64,000 bases of DNA. Source: Streptomyces sp. CG1. GTDB lineage: Bacteria > Actinomycetota > Actinomycetes > Streptomycetales > Streptomycetaceae. Under the pieces are notes generated by a model that saw only the letters and a list, made by a program, of their open reading frames with translations, did not search any database and had not been told where the DNA came from. Positions 9,206-18,515 of this stretch are shown piece by piece; the stretch's first letter is position 1, and each line of letters starts with the position of its first letter. The position numbers and the translations under genes are program-made. The stretch covers positions 2,728,001 to 2,792,000 of the forward strand of contig NZ_CP163518.1 of assembly GCF_041080625.1 (NCBI RefSeq). Reading direction: 5' to 3'.

Positions 9206-9547
9206 ACCGCCACGCTAGGCCGCAACCGGCGGTGATGGAAGCCGGGCACGGCCGGGTAAGAGTAAGAGTCGTATCCGCGTACGGTCACACTTCTGTCACA
9301 GCTTCCCGGCTTCCGGCTCCGTCGCGCCGAGTCACACGTACGGGGGTTTCCGTTGGACTCTCCGGGGCAATCGAACGGAATTCACGAGCCGCCGAGCACC
9401 CCTTGGAATTACCCCGCGAAAAGGGCGGCAGTGATCCAAGCGGATCCGGCCAGGAACGTGATTCCCCGTGCGATCCGGCGCGATGCAAGGGCTGCTGACA
9501 CCGCATGGGAATTTCACGGATTCCACACACGACGCGGCGGGCCGCTG
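9206..9547. other. Intergenic region, no gene seen
   Basis: These 342 bp separate two minus-strand genes and should contain the promoter of the I78 gene. Base composition dips towards AT around 9380-9530 and several GGAATT-like words occur, but I find no convincing ORF, RNA gene or strong hairpin. Confidence 0.5.
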
Positions 9548-10528
9548 TCAGGCGGGCTCCGCGGCCCGCGCCAGCACCGCGTCCAGCCGGTCCCGGATCG
9601 TCCTGATCGCCTCGGTCAGCTCGGCGGGCTCGATCACCTCGAACGGGAAGCCCAGCATCATGAGGTGAACGACCATCACCTCCAGGTTCGCCGCGCCGGA
9701 GCGCAGGACGCAGGTGTCCGCGCCGTCGGCCTCCAGTGTCCCGGCGGACGGCGAGATCCGCGCGGCGGCCTCGTGCAGCGGCACCAGGAGCCGCACGGCG
9801 GAGTGCATGGCGTACGCGCGCGTGGAGACGCCCTTCGAGACATAGGCGGCCAGATCCTCGGCGGGCGGCTCGCGCGGGGTGAAGCGGGGCCCGTGCGGCG
9901 GCTGGGGGGTGATGCGGTCGACGCGGAACGTCCGCCAGTCCGCCCGGTCGACGTCCCAGGCGACCAGATACCAGCGCCGCTCGGTGCAGACCAGCCGGTG
10001 CGGCTCGACGGTACGGCGGCTGTCCGCGCCGTCGTGCGTGCGGTACGCGAAGCGCAGCCGCTCGGCGTCCCGGCACAGGTGCGCCAGTTCGGTGAGCAGC
10101 GCCGGGTCGACGGCGTCGGCCGGCGGGCCGCCGCGCAGCATCGGCACGGTGAAGGCGTTGAGGGCGCTCACCCGGCGTTGCAGCCGGTTCGGCAGCACCT
10201 GTTCGAGCTTGGTGAGGGCGCGTACGGAGGTCTCGCCGATGCCCTCGATGCCCTGGCCCGCGGCGGTGCGCAGACCGACGGCCACGGCGACGGCCTCGTC
10301 GTCGTCCAGCAGCAGCGGCGGGAGTTCGGCGCCCGCGCCCAGCTGGTAGCCGCCGCCCGTGCCGGGGCTGGCGTTGACCGGATAGCCCAGCTCGCGCAGC
10401 CGGTCCACGTCCCGGCGGACGGTGCGCGGGGTGACGCCGAGCCGTTCGGCGAGTTCGGGGCCGGACCAGTCGCGGTGGGCCTGGAGCAGCGAGAGCAGGC
10501 GCAGCAGGCGTGCCGAGGTCTCCAACAT
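9548..10528 (-). CDS. WYL-domain transcriptional regulator (DeoR-type HTH)
   Basis: The 326-residue protein has an N-terminal HTH_11/DeoR-like winged helix (residues about 5-60, with LAERLGVTPRTVRRDVDRLR). A WYL domain follows, centred on RWYLVAWDVDRADWRTFRVD, then a C-terminal extension typical of the YafY group. WYL regulators sense small ligands or nucleic acids and often repress stress or defence genes. Here no obvious target is adjacent: the gene lies between the I78 gene and an Rpf gene, all on the minus strand. The ATG start leaves a short leader after the rpf stop. Regulatory target and ligand are unknown. Confidence 0.85.
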   Translation of the reverse strand: MLETSARLLRLLSLLQAHRDWSGPELAERLGVTPRTVRRDVDRLRELGYPVNASPGTGGGYQLGAGAELPPLLLDDDEAVAVAVGLRTAAGQGIEGIGETSVRALTKLEQVLPNRLQRRVSALNAFTVPMLRGGPPADAVDPALLTELAHLCRDAERLRFAYRTHDGADSRRTVEPHRLVCTERRWYLVAWDVDRADWRTFRVDRITPQPPHGPRFTPREPPAEDLAAYVSKGVSTRAYAMHSAVRLLVPLHEAAARISPSAGTLEADGADTCVLRSGAANLEVMVVHLMMLGFPFEVIEPAELTEAIRTIRDRLDAVLARAAEPA

Positions 10529-10614
10529 GGGACCGAGTCTGCCAGGGGATGCGGACAGCCGCTGTCCTCGAGGGGCAGCGGCTGTCCTCAGGAGTGCTCG
10601 CCCTGAAGGGTGCT

Positions 10615-11843
<1,229 letters not shown>

Positions 11844-12635
11844 GTGCCGCGCATGCTCGACGTCAGTGACGCCGTACGCGCCGAGATCGGCGACGAAGAA
11901 GCCGACCGGCTGCTCGCCGGAGAGAACGCGCCGGGCAGTTACGACTGCACCTCCTGCCGCACCCCGGGCGACTCCGAGCAGGAGCGCACCAGCACCGTCC
12001 TGTTCGTCGGCGACGAGACCGCCGTGCTCGCCTTCGCCCACGCCAGCTGCCTGCCCTCGCAGGTCGTCCAGGTCACCGAGGAGCAGTTGCGGGGCGCCGT
12101 CCGGTCCATCGGCGGCGTGGCCGGCGCCACCGCCGCGGGCACGCCGCAGCAGGTCGCGCCCGAGCAGGCCGTGCTCGGCGTGACCAGCGGACTCGTGCTC
12201 ATCGAGGGCGAGTTGCACCCCGCGCTCGTCGTCGAGCCGACCTCGGCGATCGTGCGCCCCGGCTCCACCGGGACCGGCGACGACTTCCTTCCGCTGCTCA
12301 TCGAGCAGGGGTTCATGCCGGTGACCGAGCTGACGTCCGTGCCGCCGGTGCTGCACGGCTGGTCGGTGCTGCTCGCCATGGGGCAGCTGCATGCGGTGCT
12401 GCAGCCCTCGGCGAGCGGCGGACAGCCGGTCGCCTGGTGGCAGGCGCATCAGCCGCTGCAGGTGACGGACGGGTGGCGGGCGGCGGCGAACAAGCACCAG
12501 CAGGTGCTGATGTTCGCGGCGCCGGTGGGGTCGATCGGACGGCAGCCGCGGGAGGATCTGCTGCGGGGGTCTCTCGACAAGTCGGCGGCTCAGGGGAAGC
12601 TGGTCGGGGCGGCGCTTCCGCTTGCGGGTACGTGA
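11844..12635 (+). CDS. Conserved actinobacterial protein of unknown function
   Basis: The 263-residue protein has no signal peptide or membrane segment. It begins VPRMLDVSDAVRAEIGDEEADRLL and contains a short CTSC-x3-GDSEQERT segment, then an alternating hydrophobic pattern suggesting a mixed alpha/beta fold, including HASCLPSQVVQVTEEQL. The GTG at 11844 is chosen for its GGGAG site; a start 123 bp upstream would add a low-complexity extension. I recognise it as widespread in Streptomyces but know no function. A dispersed GC repeat follows its stop codon directly, and the next gene is on the same strand. Confidence 0.65.
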   Translation: MPRMLDVSDAVRAEIGDEEADRLLAGENAPGSYDCTSCRTPGDSEQERTSTVLFVGDETAVLAFAHASCLPSQVVQVTEEQLRGAVRSIGGVAGATAAGTPQQVAPEQAVLGVTSGLVLIEGELHPALVVEPTSAIVRPGSTGTGDDFLPLLIEQGFMPVTELTSVPPVLHGWSVLLAMGQLHAVLQPSASGGQPVAWWQAHQPLQVTDGWRAAANKHQQVLMFAAPVGSIGRQPREDLLRGSLDKSAAQGKLVGAALPLAGT

Positions 12636-12646
12636 GATGTGCGCCC

Positions 12647-12705
12647 AAGGGGCGGGTGCGGGTCGTTCGTGGTTGCTCGCGCGGTTCCCCGCGCCCCTGG
12701 GGAGT
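12647..12705 (+). repeat. Dispersed Streptomyces post-stop repeat, copy 1
   Basis: Shares the core GCGGTTCCCCGCGCCCCT and an upstream GTTCGTGGTTGCTCG-like part with 34081-34140 and 59747-59812. The core forms a CGCGG/CCGCG hairpin with a TTC loop. All three copies lie just downstream of a plus-strand stop codon. Confidence 0.75.
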
Positions 12706-12748
12706 TGTACGACCGCATCCCTTTAAAGCTCCGGTCGTTTGGACATAC

Positions 12749-13141
12749 GTGCACGCATACGACACTCCTCCCCGCCGGTCATTGTTCTCCGCCATCCCGT
12801 CCGCGCGGACGGGGCAGGAAGGCGGGGGCTCCCCCACGCCGATCTACGACTCGCTCTACGCGGAGTGGGTCAAGGCCTTCCGTACGCTGCCAGGTGACCG
12901 GAGCGGGGAGGAGGGACTGAGGTTCAGCCCGTTCGGTCAGCTCTCGGACCGTACGGGCGGCTACGGCGGGCACCGGGCGGGGTCGTTCAGCAGCTCGTAC
13001 AGCGCCTACAGCGCGGGGGCGTACAGCGCACGGCAGCAGTCGCAGTGGCAGCGGATCGGCACGCTGGGACGGCAGCACGAGGACACCGGGATGCACCACG
13101 TTCCGGCGGCGCTGCCTCCGGGACCGCGCCGGGGCATGTGA
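12749..13141 (+). CDS. Small conserved Streptomyces protein of unknown function
   Basis: The product of about 130 residues starts VHAYDTPPRRSLFSAIPSAR, contains a folded-looking centre (PIYDSLYAEWVKAFRTLPGD) and ends in a Ser/Tyr/Gly- and Gln-rich tail. Its codon usage has the strong third-position GC of real Streptomyces genes. The GTG at 12749 is the most plausible start, but no clear ribosome-binding site is present, so the start is uncertain. It is convergent with der, separated by a strong terminator. No function can be assigned. Confidence 0.55.
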   Translation: MHAYDTPPRRSLFSAIPSARTGQEGGGSPTPIYDSLYAEWVKAFRTLPGDRSGEEGLRFSPFGQLSDRTGGYGGHRAGSFSSSYSAYSAGAYSARQQSQWQRIGTLGRQHEDTGMHHVPAALPPGPRRGM

Positions 13142-13150
13142 CCGGCGCAC

Positions 13151-13198
13151 CGTGAAGGGCGGCCCCTGGATTCTGGTCTCCAGGGGTCGCCCTTCACG
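13151..13198. terminator. Bidirectional terminator between 12749 gene and der
   Basis: Two 19-bp arms (13151-13169 and 13180-13198) pair with one mismatch around a 10-nt loop, placed between two convergent stop codons. Confidence 0.8.
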
Positions 13199-13209
13199 TC
13201 GTACGGCCG

Positions 13210-14706
13210 TTACTTCTTCTTCGCGCCGCGCTTCTCGCGCACCCGCACCGAGATATGGATGGGGGTGCCCTCGAAGCCGAACTCCTCGCGCAGCCGGCGC
13301 TCGATGAAGCGGCGGTAGCCCGCCTCGATGAAGCCGGAGGCGAACAGGACGAACCGCGGGGGCTTGGTACCGGCCTGCGTGCCGAACAGGATGCGCGGCT
13401 GCTTGCCGCCCCGGATCGGGTGCGGGTGGGCCGAGACCAGCTCGCCGAGGAAGGCGTTGAGGCGGCCGGTGGGGACGCGGGTCTCCCAGCCGGCGAGGGC
13501 GGTCTCGATGGCGGGGACCAGCTTCTCCATGTGGCGGCCGGTGCGCGCCGAGACGTTCACGCGCGGGGCCCAGGTGATCTGGCCCAGCTCGGTCTCGATC
13601 TCCCGCTCCAGGTAGTAGCGGCGCTCCTCGTCGAGAGTGTCCCACTTGTTGTAGGCGACGACGATCGCGCGGCCCGCCTCGACGGCCATGGTGACGATCC
13701 GCTGGTCCTGCACGGAGATGTTCTCGGAGGCGTCGATCAGGATGACGGCGACCTCCGCCTTCTCCACGGCCGCTGCCGTGCGCAGGGAGGCGTAGTAGTC
13801 GGCGCCCTGCTGCAGGTGGACGCGCTTGCGGATACCGGCGGTGTCCACGAACTTCCAGGTCACGCCGCCCAGTTCGATCATCTCGTCGACCGGGTCGCGG
13901 GTCGTGCCCGCCAGTTCGTTGACGACGACGCGCTCCTCGCCGGCGACCTTGTTCAGCAGCGAGGACTTGCCGACGTTCGGGCGGCCGATGAGGGCGATGC
14001 GGCGCGGGCCGCCGATACCGCTGCCGCCGAAGGTCTGCCGCGGGGCGTCCGGGAGGACCTCCAGGACGGCGTCCAGCATGTCGCCGGTGCCGCGGCCGTG
14101 CAGGGCCGAGACCGGGTGCGGCTCGCCGAGGCCGAGGTTCCACAGGTAGGCCGCGTCGGCCTCGCCGCTCGGGCCGTCGACCTTGTTGGCGCACAGCACG
14201 ACCGGCTTGCCGGCCTTGCGCAGCAGCCGGACGACCGCCTCGTCGGTGTCGGTCGCGCCGACCTTGGCGTCCACGACGAAGACGACGGCGTCGGCCGCCT
14301 CGATCGCGTACTCGGCCTGGGCGGCCACGGAGGCGTCGATGCCGAGGACGTCCTGCTCCCAGCCGCCGGTGTCGACGACCTTGAAGCGGCGGCCGGCCCA
14401 CTCGGCCTCATAGGTGACGCGGTCGCGGGTGACGCCGGGCTTGTCCTCGACCACCGCCTCGCGGCGGCCGATCATCCGGTTCACCAGGGTCGACTTACCG
14501 ACATTGGGGCGGCCGACGACGGCGAGCACGGGCAGCGGGCCGTGGCCCGCCGCCTCGATGGCGCCCTCGACGTCCTCGATGTCGAAGCCCTCTTCCGCGG
14601 CGAGCTCCATGAACTCCGCGTACTCGGCGTCGCCGAGCGCCCCGTGGTCGTACTCGTGCGCGTGCTCGTGCGCGTCCGAGCCGTCGGGCTGGATCTGGTC
14701 GTTCAT
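13210..14706 (-). CDS. der: Ribosome biogenesis GTPase Der (EngA)
   Basis: The 498-residue protein has two tandem Era-like GTPase domains, each with a GRPNVGKS P-loop (residues about 65 and 240), DTGG and DTAG G3 motifs, and NKVD and NKWD G4 motifs. A C-terminal KH-like domain follows. Der binds the 50S subunit and is needed for its assembly. As in other actinobacteria there is an N-terminal extension of about 55 residues, here acidic and His-rich ([10 protein letters not shown]), absent from E. coli Der. The lysine-rich C-terminus ends [12 protein letters not shown] start at 14706. It lies downstream of plsC and cmk on the same strand but is separated from plsC by a MITE-like element. Confidence 0.97.
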   Translation of the reverse strand: MNDQIQPDGSDAHEHAHEYDHGALGDAEYAEFMELAAEEGFDIEDVEGAIEAAGHGPLPVLAVVGRPNVGKSTLVNRMIGRREAVVEDKPGVTRDRVTYEAEWAGRRFKVVDTGGWEQDVLGIDASVAAQAEYAIEAADAVVFVVDAKVGATDTDEAVVRLLRKAGKPVVLCANKVDGPSGEADAAYLWNLGLGEPHPVSALHGRGTGDMLDAVLEVLPDAPRQTFGGSGIGGPRRIALIGRPNVGKSSLLNKVAGEERVVVNELAGTTRDPVDEMIELGGVTWKFVDTAGIRKRVHLQQGADYYASLRTAAAVEKAEVAVILIDASENISVQDQRIVTMAVEAGRAIVVAYNKWDTLDEERRYYLEREIETELGQITWAPRVNVSARTGRHMEKLVPAIETALAGWETRVPTGRLNAFLGELVSAHPHPIRGGKQPRILFGTQAGTKPPRFVLFASGFIEAGYRRFIERRLREEFGFEGTPIHISVRVREKRGAKKK

Positions 14707-14786
14707 GAAGTCCGTACCTCGTCGTTCATTCGTGGTGATCGGTGGAGAAGCCCTGTATGGGCTGATCCACTACTCAAGTGTCGCTT

Positions 14787-14880
14787 GGGCCTGTCCGGCG
14801 GATCAGGTCGGAGGAAATCAACGGTATCCGACCAGCGCCGCTGAGCCCCGCGCCTCCGGCATGATCCGCTGGGCAGGCCC
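14787..14880. mobile_element. MITE-like element with 19-bp terminal inverted repeats
   Basis: The ends GGGCCTGTCCGGCGGATCA (14787-14805) and TGATCCGCTGGGCAGGCCC (14862-14880) are inverted repeats matching at 17 of 19 positions, 56 bp apart. Nested inside is a second inverted pair, GGTCGGA/TCCGACC. The element has no ORF and no clear flanking direct repeat. Its right end coincides with the first base of the plsC stop codon. The GGGCCTGTCC terminus resembles IS5-group ends seen in Streptomyces (recalled, not checked). Confidence 0.6.
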
Positions 14881-15557
14881 TAACGCCCGGTCAGGCGCCT
14901 GGCGTTTTCCAGGTGGCTGGTGAGCTGCTTCTGGATGCGCTCGGTCGCCTCGTCCAGCGCCTTGCGCGTGCGCCGCCCGCTGCCGTCGCCCGCGTCGAAG
15001 GGGTCGCCGAAGACGACGTCGACGCGGGAGCGCAGCGGGGGCAGCGCCTTTATCAACCGTCCCGGCTGCTCCGCGCTTCCCATCACGGCGATGGGCACGA
15101 TCGGCGCCCCGCTGCGCACGGCGAAGTAGGCGAGCCCGGCGCGCAGCGAGGCGAAGTCGCCCTCGCCGCGGGTGCCCTCGGGGAAGATGCCCAGCACGCC
15201 GCCGTTCTCCAGCACGCCGAGCGCCCGCGTGATGGCGGTGCGGTCGGCGGCCGTCCGGTCCACCTTCAGCTGGCCGATGCCGGTCAGGAAGGAGCCCAGC
15301 GGGCCGACGTACGCCTCCTTCTTGATCAGGAAGTGCGTCGGCCGGGGTGCCACGCCCATGACCATCGGGCCGTCGATGTTGTGGGAGTGGTTGACCGCGA
15401 AGATCACGGGGCCGGTGGCGGGCACCTTCCAGGCGCCGAGCACGCGCGGCTTCCACAGCCCGTACATCAGGCCGACGCCGATGCGCCGGCCGACCTCGGC
15501 ACCCCGCTCCGAAGGGGCCTTCTCCGGCTGCTGGGCAGGAGCTGACGGAAGGCTCAC
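14880..15557 (-). CDS. plsC: 1-acyl-sn-glycerol-3-phosphate acyltransferase (PlsC-like)
   Basis: The 225-residue protein carries the acyltransferase block I motif NHSHNID (H-x4-D), block III FPEGTRGEG and block IV PIVPIAVMG. It lacks an obvious long membrane helix, like other actinobacterial LPLAT proteins, and would acylate lysophosphatidate in phospholipid synthesis at the inner membrane face. The GTG start at 15557 overlaps the cmk stop as GTGA, which implies translational coupling. A further upstream start would lie well inside cmk. The stop TAG abuts the terminal inverted repeat of the MITE-like element, so the C-terminus may have been reset by insertion. Several paralogues usually exist, so the specific acceptor is uncertain. 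Confidence 0.85.
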   Translation of the reverse strand: MSLPSAPAQQPEKAPSERGAEVGRRIGVGLMYGLWKPRVLGAWKVPATGPVIFAVNHSHNIDGPMVMGVAPRPTHFLIKKEAYVGPLGSFLTGIGQLKVDRTAADRTAITRALGVLENGGVLGIFPEGTRGEGDFASLRAGLAYFAVRSGAPIVPIAVMGSAEQPGRLIKALPPLRSRVDVVFGDPFDAGDGSGRRTRKALDEATERIQKQLTSHLENARRLTGR

Positions 15558-16249
15558 TTCCCGGCCCGCTTCTCCTCGACCAGGGTGACGACGCACTCGA
15601 TGACCTGGGCGAGGGTGAGCTCGGTGGTGTCCACCTCGACCGCGTCGCCGGCCTTGGCGAGCGGCGAGGTCTTGCGGGAGGAGTCGGCCGCGTCCCGCTT
15701 GATCAGCGCCTCGCGGGTGGCATGCACGTCGACGCCCTTCAGCTCGCCGCTGCGGCGGGCCGCACGGGCCTCCGGGGAGGCGGTGAGGAAGATCTTCAGG
15801 TCGGCGTCCGGGAGGACGGTCGTACCGATGTCACGGCCCTCGACCACGATGCCGTGCTCCGCGCCGGCGGCGATCGAGCGCTGCAGCTCGGTGATCAGGG
15901 TGCGCACCTCGGGCACCGCGCTGACCGCGCTGACCTTGGAGGTGACCTCCTGGGTGCGGATCGGGCCGGCCACGTCGGTGCCGTCGACCGCGATGGTGGG
16001 GTTGGCCGGGTCGGTGCCGGAGACGATCTCCGGCTTGCCGGCGACGGCGGCGATGGCGGTCGGGTCCTCCAGGTCGATGCCGTTGTTCACCATCCACCAG
16101 GTGATCGCCCGGTACTGGGCGCCGGTGTCCAGGTAGCTCAGGCCGAGCTGGGCGGCGACGGCCTTCGACGTGCTCGACTTGCCCGTACCGGAGGGGCCGT
16201 CGATCGCGACGATCACGGGCTGGGCGGTCGGGGCGGCGCCGTTTTCCAC
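15554..16249 (-). CDS. cmk: Cytidylate kinase
   Basis: This 231-residue (d)CMP kinase has the N-terminal P-loop AIDGPSGTGKSSTSKAVA, the DTGAQYRAITW substrate motif, VVEGRDIGTTVLPDADLKIF and the lid segment ARAARR. It converts (d)CMP to (d)CDP using ATP. The GTG at 16249 is chosen because GGAAGG lies about 8 nt upstream and it yields the usual family length; a longer reading would add about 35 unrelated residues. It lies upstream of plsC (4-bp overlap), with tyrA further upstream on the same strand after a 208-bp gap containing a GC hairpin. Confidence 0.95.
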   Translation of the reverse strand: MENGAAPTAQPVIVAIDGPSGTGKSSTSKAVAAQLGLSYLDTGAQYRAITWWMVNNGIDLEDPTAIAAVAGKPEIVSGTDPANPTIAVDGTDVAGPIRTQEVTSKVSAVSAVPEVRTLITELQRSIAAGAEHGIVVEGRDIGTTVLPDADLKIFLTASPEARAARRSGELKGVDVHATREALIKRDAADSSRKTSPLAKAGDAVEVDTTELTLAQVIECVVTLVEEKRAGK

Positions 16250-16414
16250 GGAGGGACACCTTCCTGGTGCGGTGTGGGCGGGTACGGGGAGCGAGAGCGC
16301 CCCGCACAAGGTTACTGGGTGCGGGTCACTCGTCCGGACGCCGAGGAGGGGCATCCGACATCAGCCCGTCCGGTGTCTGAGGAGGAAGCCCGGTCAGGGC
16401 CGGAGCGGGGGTCT

Positions 16415-16430
16415 GGGGGCGGCAGCCCCC
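16415..16430. repeat. GC hairpin GGGGGC-GGCA-GCCCCC downstream of tyrA
   Basis: A 6-bp perfect stem with a GGCA loop inside the phrase GTCTGGGGGCGGCAGCCCCC, which I remember as common in Streptomyces intergenic DNA. It sits 28 bp beyond the tyrA stop and is a probable transcription terminator or mRNA stabiliser. Confidence 0.5.
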
Positions 16431-16457
16431 GGGGACGGCCACCCCGGCACCGGGCAC

Positions 16458-17543
16458 CTACTGCCGCAAAGCCCAGCCCCGCTCCCGCAGCGCCTCCTTC
16501 AGCGCGGGCGCCGCCTTCGGTTCGACCATGAGCTGGACCAGACCGGCCTGCTGCCCGGTCGCGTGCTCGATGCGCACGTCCTCGATGTTGACCCCGGCCC
16601 GTCCCGCGTCGGCGAAGATGCGGGCCAGCTGCCCGGGCTGGTCGTCGATGAGGACGACGACGGTCTCGTACCGGTGCGGCGCGCTGCCGTGCTTGCCCGG
16701 CACCCGCACCTGGCCCGCGTTCCCGCGGCGCAGCACGTCCTCGATGCCGGCGGTGCCCTCGCGCCGCTTGGCCTCGTCGGAGGACTGCAGGGCGCGCAGC
16801 GCCTCGACGGTCTCGCCCAGGTCGGCGGCGACGTCGGCGAGCAGGTCAGCGACGGGGCCGGGGTTCGCGGAGAGGATGTCGATCCACATGCGCGGGTCGG
16901 AGGCGGCGATCCGGGTCACGTCCCGGATGCCCTGCCCGCACAGCCGTACGGCGGCCTCCGCGGCGTGCTCCAGGCGTGCGGCGACCATGCTGGACACCAG
17001 GTGGGGCATGTGGGAGACGAGCGCGACGGCCCGGTCGTGGGCGTCGGCGTCCATGACGACCGGTACGGCCCGGCAGTGCGAGACCAGCTCCAGGGCGAGG
17101 TTCAGCACCTCGGTGTCGGTGTCCCGGGTCGGGGTGAGCACCCAGGGGCGGCCCTCGAAGAGGTCGGCGGTCGCGGCCAGCGGGCCGGACTTCTCGCGGC
17201 CTGACATGGGGTGGCTGCCGAGGTAGGCCGACAGGTCCAGGCCGAGCGCTTCCAGCTCGCGGCGCGGGCCGCCCTTGACGCTGGCCACGTCGACATAGCC
17301 GCGGGCCACGCCCCGGCGCATGGCGTCGGCGAGCACACCGGCCACGTGCGCGGGCGGAGCGGCCACGATCGCGAGGTCGACGGGGCCCTCGGGGACCGCG
17401 TCGGTGCCGGCGCCCAGCGCGGCGGCCGTACGGGCCTGCTCGGGGTCGTGGTCGGCGAGGTGGACGTTGACGCCGCGCTGGACGAGGGCCAGGGCGGCGG
17501 AGGTGCCGATCAGGCCGGTGCCGATGACGAGTGCGGTTCTCAC
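16458..17543 (-). CDS. tyrA: Prephenate dehydrogenase with C-terminal ACT domain
   Basis: The 361-residue enzyme converts prephenate to 4-hydroxyphenylpyruvate in tyrosine synthesis. It shows an N-terminal NAD(P)-binding GTGLIGTSAALAL motif, the GSHPMSGREKSG segment with the catalytic His, and a helical dimerisation domain. A C-terminal ACT domain (about residues 285-355; DDQPGQLARIFADAGRAGVN) implies allosteric control by an aromatic amino acid. The GTG start at 17543 overlaps the aroH stop as GTGA, so chorismate mutase and prephenate dehydrogenase are translationally coupled. These are the two consecutive steps from chorismate to the tyrosine precursor. Confidence 0.95.
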   Translation of the reverse strand: MRTALVIGTGLIGTSAALALVQRGVNVHLADHDPEQARTAAALGAGTDAVPEGPVDLAIVAAPPAHVAGVLADAMRRGVARGYVDVASVKGGPRRELEALGLDLSAYLGSHPMSGREKSGPLAATADLFEGRPWVLTPTRDTDTEVLNLALELVSHCRAVPVVMDADAHDRAVALVSHMPHLVSSMVAARLEHAAEAAVRLCGQGIRDVTRIAASDPRMWIDILSANPGPVADLLADVAADLGETVEALRALQSSDEAKRREGTAGIEDVLRRGNAGQVRVPGKHGSAPHRYETVVVLIDDQPGQLARIFADAGRAGVNIEDVRIEHATGQQAGLVQLMVEPKAAPALKEALRERGWALRQ

Positions 17544-17923
17544 TGGGCGATGTCCTTGCGCAGGGCGGCCGCGGCGCCGAGGTAGACATGGTTGATGTCG
17601 GCGCGGGGCCGGTCCGACTCGATGTGCGCGAGGAGCCGTACGACCCGGGGCATGGCGCCCGCGATGTCCAGTTCCTGGGCGCAGATCAGCGGCACGTCGA
17701 CGATGCCGAGCTTGCGCGCGGCGGCCGCCGGGAAGTCGCTGTGCAGGTCCGGCGTGGCCGTGAACCAGATGCTGATCAGGTCGTCGGTGCTCAGTCCGTT
17801 CCGCTCCAGGACCGCGGTGAGCAGGGCTCCGACCTGCTCATCCATGTGCCCGGCCTCGTCCCGCTCCAGTTGGACGGCCCCCCGGACCGCTCGTACCGCC
17901 ACGGCGCTGCTCCCTGCTGACAT
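17540..17923 (-). CDS. aroH: Monofunctional chorismate mutase, AroH class
   Basis: The 127-residue protein is a B. subtilis-type (trimeric, pseudo-barrel) chorismate mutase. It has the N-terminal VRAVRGAVQ with the active-site Arg, the ISIWFTATPDL strand, CAQELDIAGAMPRVVRLL with the conserved Glu and Arg, and the late HVYLGAA segment. It converts chorismate to prephenate, which the coupled downstream TyrA then oxidises. The ATG is at 17923 and the length is usual for the family. Confidence 0.93.
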   Translation of the reverse strand: MSAGSSAVAVRAVRGAVQLERDEAGHMDEQVGALLTAVLERNGLSTDDLISIWFTATPDLHSDFPAAAARKLGIVDVPLICAQELDIAGAMPRVVRLLAHIESDRPRADINHVYLGAAAALRKDIAQ

Positions 17924-18046
17924 GCGGATCTGTTCTTGGTCCGTCCAGGGTAGTCAGCCCGCGCGCGACGGGTGCGGGCCGCCCGATCGCTGAGACGATG
18001 CAGAGCATCCGATATGTATCGATTTCTACGGTGTACGGAGGCTGGC

Positions 18047-18493
18047 ATGACCGAGGACGTGAAGCGGCGCACGGTTCTGGCGACGGGTGCGGCGGCAGCG
18101 ATCGTCGCACCCGTCGCGGCATGCGGCGGCGGCACCAGGAGCAGCGGCAGCGCCAGCGCGAGCAGCAGCACCGAGAGCGGAAGCGGCATCAAAGCCGCGA
18201 GCACCGGCGGGGATCTGGGCAAGACCGGTGACATCCCCGTGGGCGGCGGCACGATCTTCAAGGAACAGAAGGTGGTCGTCACGCAGCCGAAGCAGGGCGA
18301 GTTCAAGGCCTTCTCGGCGATCTGCACCCACCTGGGCTGCACGGTGAACACCATCGCGAACGGCACGATCGACTGCCCGTGTCACGGCAGCAAGTTCCAC
18401 ATCGCCGACGGCTCGGTGGCGCACGGCCCCGCGACCAGGCCGCTCCCCGAGAAGTCCATCAAGGTGGAGAAGAATTCGATCCGTCTGACGTGA
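18047..18493 (+). CDS. Rieske [2Fe-2S] lipoprotein
   Basis: The 148-residue protein has an N-terminal twin-Arg segment (KRRTVLATGAAAA) followed by VAAC, which fits both a Tat signal and a lipobox. A Ser-rich linker and a compact Rieske domain follow, with both cluster-binding motifs, CTHLGC and CPCHGS. It is probably exported folded and anchored outside the membrane, where it could pass electrons for an unknown oxidase or protective function. ATG at 18047 has ACGGAGG 6 nt upstream. It is not part of a cytochrome bc1 operon. The neighbouring nucleotidyltransferase gene follows on the same strand after 22 bp. Confidence 0.88.
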   Translation: MTEDVKRRTVLATGAAAAIVAPVAACGGGTRSSGSASASSSTESGSGIKAASTGGDLGKTGDIPVGGGTIFKEQKVVVTQPKQGEFKAFSAICTHLGCTVNTIANGTIDCPCHGSKFHIADGSVAHGPATRPLPEKSIKVEKNSIRLT

Positions 18494-18515
18494 CAGGTCC
18501 GCGTACGCTCCCGGC

